Assembly (NCBI GenBank): GCA_027492445.1
Contig: JAPUES010000124.1
Span: 7,164 to 15,253, forward strand
Origin: Sporomusaceae bacterium
GTDB lineage: Bacteria; Bacillota; Negativicutes; DSM-13327
Length of the DNA stretch: 8,090 nucleotides
Direction of reading: 5' to 3'
Both the position numbers and the translations under genes were made by a program. Below, piece after piece: positions 4,549-8,090 of this stretch; position 1 is the first letter of the stretch; each line of letters starts with the position of its first letter. Below the pieces are notes generated by a model. It was given only the letters and a program-made list of their open reading frames with translations, made no database searches and had not been told where the DNA came from.

Positions 4549-7500
4549 ATGAGAAAAATGAAAACTATGGATGGTAATACTGCAGCCGCCTATATTTCCT
4601 ATGCTTTTACAGATGTAGCGGCTATTTATCCAATTACCCCCTCTTCACCGATGGCAGAGTCTGTTGATGAATGGGCGGCTAAGGGAAAGAAAAATCTTTT
4701 TGGTCAAACGGTAAAAGTAATGGAAATGCAATCAGAGGCAGGTGCAGCAGGTGCTGTTCATGGATCCCTGCAAGCAGGTGCTTTAACCACCACCTATACT
4801 GCATCACAAGGTCTACTACTCATGGTGCCTAATATGTACAAAATTGCCGGAGAGCTACTGCCATCTGTGTTTCATGTAAGTGCTAGAGCGCTAGCCACGA
4901 ATGCTCTTAATATTTTTGGTGACCACCAAGATGTTATGGCAGCAAGACAAACTGGGTATGCTCTGCTTGCAGAGAGCAGTGTACAAGAAGTTATGGACTT
5001 GAGCGCGGTTGCTCACTTAGCAGCACTAAAAGGAAAAGTTCCTTTTGTTAACTTTTTTGATGGTTTTAGAACTTCCCATGAAATACAAAAAATTGAGACT
5101 CTTGAATACGATGAACTAGCAAGCATGCTAGATATGGATGATGTAGATGCCTTTAGAAGAAATGCTCTAAATCCTGATCATCCAGTGCTGCGTGGCACGG
5201 CACAAAACCCTGATGTTTATTTCCAAGAAAGAGAAGTTTCCAATAAGTATTATGATGCTTTGCCTGAAATTGTTGAGAGTTATATGGCGCAAATTACTAA
5301 GTTGACAGGTCGCGAGTATCATCTATTTAACTATTATGGCGCACCTGATGCAGAAAGAATGATTATCGCCATGGGTTCTGTTTGTGAAGCCATTGAAGAA
5401 ACCATCGACTATATGAATGCCAATGGTGAAAAAGTTGGTCTGCTCAATGTTCATTTATACAGACCCTTCTCTATTGAACATTTCTTTAAATATATTCCGA
5501 AGACCGTAACAAAAATTGCAGTACTAGATAGAACCAAAGAACCAGGCTGCTTAGCAGAGCCGTTGTATCTTGATGTAAAAACAGCTTATTATAACCAAGA
5601 AACCCGTCCACTTATTGTGGGGGGGAGATATGGTTTAGGTTCGAAAGATGTAATCCCATCTCATATTATTGCTGTTTATGATAATTTGAAAGCAAATGAG
5701 CCCAAAGATGGCTTTACGATTGGTATTGTTGATGATGTAACCAATAAATCTTTGGTAAATGGTCAAGATATTGATACGACACCAGAAGGTACGAAAGCTT
5801 GTAAATTTTGGGGTCTTGGCTCCGATGGTACAGTAGGTGCGAACAAAAGCGCCATAAAAATTATTGGTGATAAGACAGATATGTATGCCCAAGCTTATTT
5901 TGCTTATGACTCGAAAAAGTCAGGCGGTATTACTGTTTCTCATCTTCGCTTTGGGAAGAAACCAATCAAGGCTCCTTATTTGATTAACAAGGCTGATTTT
6001 GTAGCTTGTCACAATCAATCTTATGTGGATAAATATGATGTGTTAGTTGGTCTCAAACCAAATGGCAGTTTTCTTTTAAACTGTATTTGGAGTGAAGCAG
6101 AATTAGAAGAAAAATTACCAGGCTTTATGAAACGTTATATTGCTAATAATAATATTAGTTTCTATACCTTAAATGCCGTTAAAATTGCCCAGGAAATAGG
6201 CCTTGGTGGCAGAATCAACATGATTATGCAATCTGCATTCTTTAAAATTGCAAATATTATTCCCTTAGAAGATGCACTTAATTATCTAAAAGAAGCTGTA
6301 GTAAGCTCTTATGGTAACAAAGGGCAAAAAGTTCTTGATATGAATAATGCAGCCATTGATGTCGGGGTTAATGCGATTGTCAAGGTTACTGTTCCTGAAA
6401 GCTGGAAGACAGCCCAAGATAAAGTAGAAGACAAAGAAACTTTTGCCTGTGCTTGTAGCAGTACTACTGAGAAACAAGAAGTACCTGAGTTTATTACCAA
6501 AATTATGATTCCTATGAACAGACAAGAAGGGGATTCATTACCTGTCAGTGCCTTTACTGGCGGTATGGAAGATGGTACTTTCCCTCTAGGTACTGCTGCA
6601 TATGAAAAACGCGGTATTGCCGTAAATATTCCAGAATGGCAAATGGATAATTGTATTCAATGTAACCAATGTGCTTATGTGTGTCCTCATGCTGTAATTC
6701 GACCAGTATTGGTAAATGAAGAAGAAATGAACAATGCCCCTACAGGTTTTACGGCGAAAGCGGCAATTGGTGCCAAAGAGCTACAGTTTAGATTGGCTAT
6801 TTCTCCTCTTGATTGTACCGGTTGTGGGAACTGTGCTCAGGTTTGTCCTTCGAAAGAGAAATCATTGATTATGAAACCACTAGAAACACAAATGGAACAA
6901 GTACAGCTTTGGGATTATGCAACTACAATTGCCCCTAAAGCCAATCCTATGAATAAAAATACGGTAAAAGGCAGTCAATTTGAACAGCCTTTATTAGAAT
7001 TCTCAGGTGCTTGTGCAGGTTGTGGTGAAACTCCTTATGCAAAATTGGTTACTCAATTGTTTGGTGATCGAATGATGATTGCCAATGCTACAGGATGTTC
7101 TTCCATTTGGGGCGGCAGTGCTCCATCTGTGCCCTATACAACCAATCATTTAGGACATGGTCCAGCATGGGCAAACTCTCTCTTTGAAGATAATGCGGAA
7201 TTTGGCCTTGGTATGCACTTAGGTGTAAAAGCCGTAAGAGAAAAAGTAGCTAGTGATATTCAAGAAGCAATGAAACTAGAACTTAGCGGTGAATTAAAAG
7301 CTAGTTTAGCTGATTGGTTAGAAAATATGGATAATGGGGAAGCAAGTCGTACTAGAGCGCAGCAAGTCACAGAATTACTGGCGGCAGAGAAGGGCGAGAA
7401 CTCGTTATTGAATGAAATTTATAAGAACAAAGATTTCTTAGTCAAGAGATCGCAATGGATTTTTGGCGGCGATGGCTGGGCCTATGACATTGGTTTTGGC

Positions 7501-8090
7501 GGACTTGACCATGTACTAGCTTCCGGCGAAGATGTAAATGTGATGGTCTTTGATACAGAAATTTACTCTAATACTGGTGGCCAGGCTTCTAAATCAACAC
7601 CAGCGGCTGCAATTGCTCAATTTGCTGCCAATGGTAAAAAAACTAAGAAAAAAGACCTTGGTTTGATGGCCATGAGTTATGGCTATGTCTACGTAGCACA
7701 GATTGCTATGGGAGCCGATAAAAATCAAACTTTAAAGGCGATTGCTGAAGCAGAAGCTTATCCAGGTCCTTCCCTGATTATTGCGTACTCTCCTTGTATT
7801 AGCCATGGTTTACGACAAGGTATGGGTTGCAGCCAACTGGAAACTAAAAATGCTGTTGATTGTGGTTATTGGGGAATGTATCGCTATAATCCTACTCTTA
7901 AAGAACAAGATAAAAATCCTTTTATTTTGGATTCTAAAGAACCGACAGCTGATTTTAGAGAGTTTTTAATGGGTGAAGTTCGTTATTCATCCTTGCAAAA
8001 ACAATATCCAGAACATGCTGAAGCTTTATTTGCTAAAACAGAAAAAGATGCAAAAGATAGATTGGCAACATACAAAAAATTAGCTCAGTC
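4549..8090 (+). CDS. nifJ: Pyruvate:ferredoxin (flavodoxin) oxidoreductase, single-chain, 3' end beyond the window
   Basis: The enzyme converts pyruvate, CoA and oxidised ferredoxin to acetyl-CoA, CO2 and reduced ferredoxin in the cytosol. The frame is open for all 1180 visible codons. Landmarks follow the Desulfovibrio africanus enzyme: an N-terminal pyrophosphate-type domain with YPITPSSP and the catalytic residues Thr30, Glu63 and Arg113; a CoA-binding domain (about 256-405); a gamma domain (about 412-620) with KFWGLGSDGTVGANKS; and the Tyr-Glu-Lys-Arg motif at 685-688. Two [4Fe-4S] motifs follow (Cys702/705/708/712 and Cys756/759/762/766), then proximal-cluster cysteines 822, 825, 850 and 1083. 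The TPP motif runs from Gly-Asp975-Gly to Asn1008. Usual length is about 1170-1230, so few codons should be missing. ATG 4549 follows AAGGAG at 6 nt and matches the family N-terminus. A linker near 627-645 carries an unusual Cys634-Ala-Cys636. Confidence 0.98.
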   Translation, partial: MRKMKTMDGNTAAAYISYAFTDVAAIYPITPSSPMAESVDEWAAKGKKNLFGQTVKVMEMQSEAGAAGAVHGSLQAGALTTTYTASQGLLLMVPNMYKIAGELLPSVFHVSARALATNALNIFGDHQDVMAARQTGYALLAESSVQEVMDLSAVAHLAALKGKVPFVNFFDGFRTSHEIQKIETLEYDELASMLDMDDVDAFRRNALNPDHPVLRGTAQNPDVYFQEREVSNKYYDALPEIVESYMAQITKLTGREYHLFNYYGAPDAERMIIAMGSVCEAIEETIDYMNANGEKVGLLNVHLYRPFSIEHFFKYIPKTVTKIAVLDRTKEPGCLAEPLYLDVKTAYYNQETRPLIVGGRYGLGSKDVIPSHIIAVYDNLKANEPKDGFTIGIVDDVTNKSLVNGQDIDTTPEGTKACKFWGLGSDGTVGANKSAIKIIGDKTDMYAQAYFAYDSKKSGGITVSHLRFGKKPIKAPYLINKADFVACHNQSYVDKYDVLVGLKPNGSFLLNCIWSEAELEEKLPGFMKRYIANNNISFYTLNAVKIAQEIGLGGRINMIMQSAFFKIANIIPLEDALNYLKEAVVSSYGNKGQKVLDMNNAAIDVGVNAIVKVTVPESWKTAQDKVEDKETFACACSSTTEKQEVPEFITKIMIPMNRQEGDSLPVSAFTGGMEDGTFPLGTAAYEKRGIAVNIPEWQMDNCIQCNQCAYVCPHAVIRPVLVNEEEMNNAPTGFTAKAAIGAKELQFRLAISPLDCTGCGNCAQVCPSKEKSLIMKPLETQMEQVQLWDYATTIAPKANPMNKNTVKGSQFEQPLLEFSGACAGCGETPYAKLVTQLFGDRMMIANATGCSSIWGGSAPSVPYTTNHLGHGPAWANSLFEDNAEFGLGMHLGVKAVREKVASDIQEAMKLELSGELKASLADWLENMDNGEASRTRAQQVTELLAAEKGENSLLNEIYKNKDFLVKRSQWIFGGDGWAYDIGFGGLDHVLASGEDVNVMVFDTEIYSNTGGQASKSTPAAAIAQFAANGKKTKKKDLGLMAMSYGYVYVAQIAMGADKNQTLKAIAEAEAYPGPSLIIAYSPCISHGLRQGMGCSQLETKNAVDCGYWGMYRYNPTLKEQDKNPFILDSKEPTADFREFLMGEVRYSSLQKQYPEHAEALFAKTEKDAKDRLATYKKLAQ

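Noticed and set aside
5635..5892. Minus-strand reading frame inside nifJ, along with others near 6286-6525 and a plus-strand one at 7781-7969
   Set aside because: All lie within the conserved PFOR coding frame and lack ribosome binding sites or recognisable products.
4549..8090. Frameshift or break in nifJ
   Set aside because: Reading every codon from 4549 to the window end gives no stop, and all cluster and TPP motifs lie in the same frame at the expected spacing.

Overview
The window reads as chromosomal DNA from a low-GC, strictly anaerobic Gram-positive-type bacterium. The intergenic DNA is AT-rich, nearly every gene has a strong GGAGG-type ribosome binding site, and the window carries a large single-chain pyruvate:ferredoxin oxidoreductase, a C_GCAxxG_C_C family protein, a DUF421/YetF membrane protein and a GlpA-like FAD/[2Fe-2S] dehydrogenase. 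This mix fits spore-forming Negativicutes (Pelosinus/Sporomusa relatives) or Clostridia. That placement is an inference from gene content; no rRNA or other marker gene is present.

Layout, left to right. At 1-140 (minus) lies the N-terminal part of a C_GCAxxG_C_C family protein with a TTG start, which runs off the left edge. At 381-815 (minus) is a universal stress protein (UspA family). Its promoter is back to back with that of a plus-strand DUF456 membrane protein at 970-1485. That gene converges, with only 10 bp between stop codons, on a minus-strand DUF421/YetF-type membrane protein at 1496-2191. Divergent from it is a small DUF1904 tautomerase-fold protein at 2341-2667. It is followed by a GlpA-like FAD-dependent dehydrogenase with a C-terminal four-cysteine [2Fe-2S] domain at 2807-4246, closed by a perfect 19-bp stem-loop. 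After a 302-bp AT-rich gap with a good extended -10 promoter comes nifJ, from 4549 past the right edge. It is open for all 1180 visible codons and probably almost complete.

The genes appear to be mostly single-gene transcription units rather than one operon: orientations alternate and most genes have their own recognisable promoter. PFOR converts pyruvate to acetyl-CoA and reduced ferredoxin. The GlpA-like enzyme probably feeds electrons from glycerol 3-phosphate or a 2-hydroxyacid into anaerobic metabolism. The small proteins are stress or envelope functions of uncertain role. I see no mobile element, CRISPR array, tRNA, rRNA or convincing riboswitch, and no clearly undescribed system. The points worth a second look are regulatory DNA details, the solitary GlpA-like gene and a cysteine pair in a PFOR linker.
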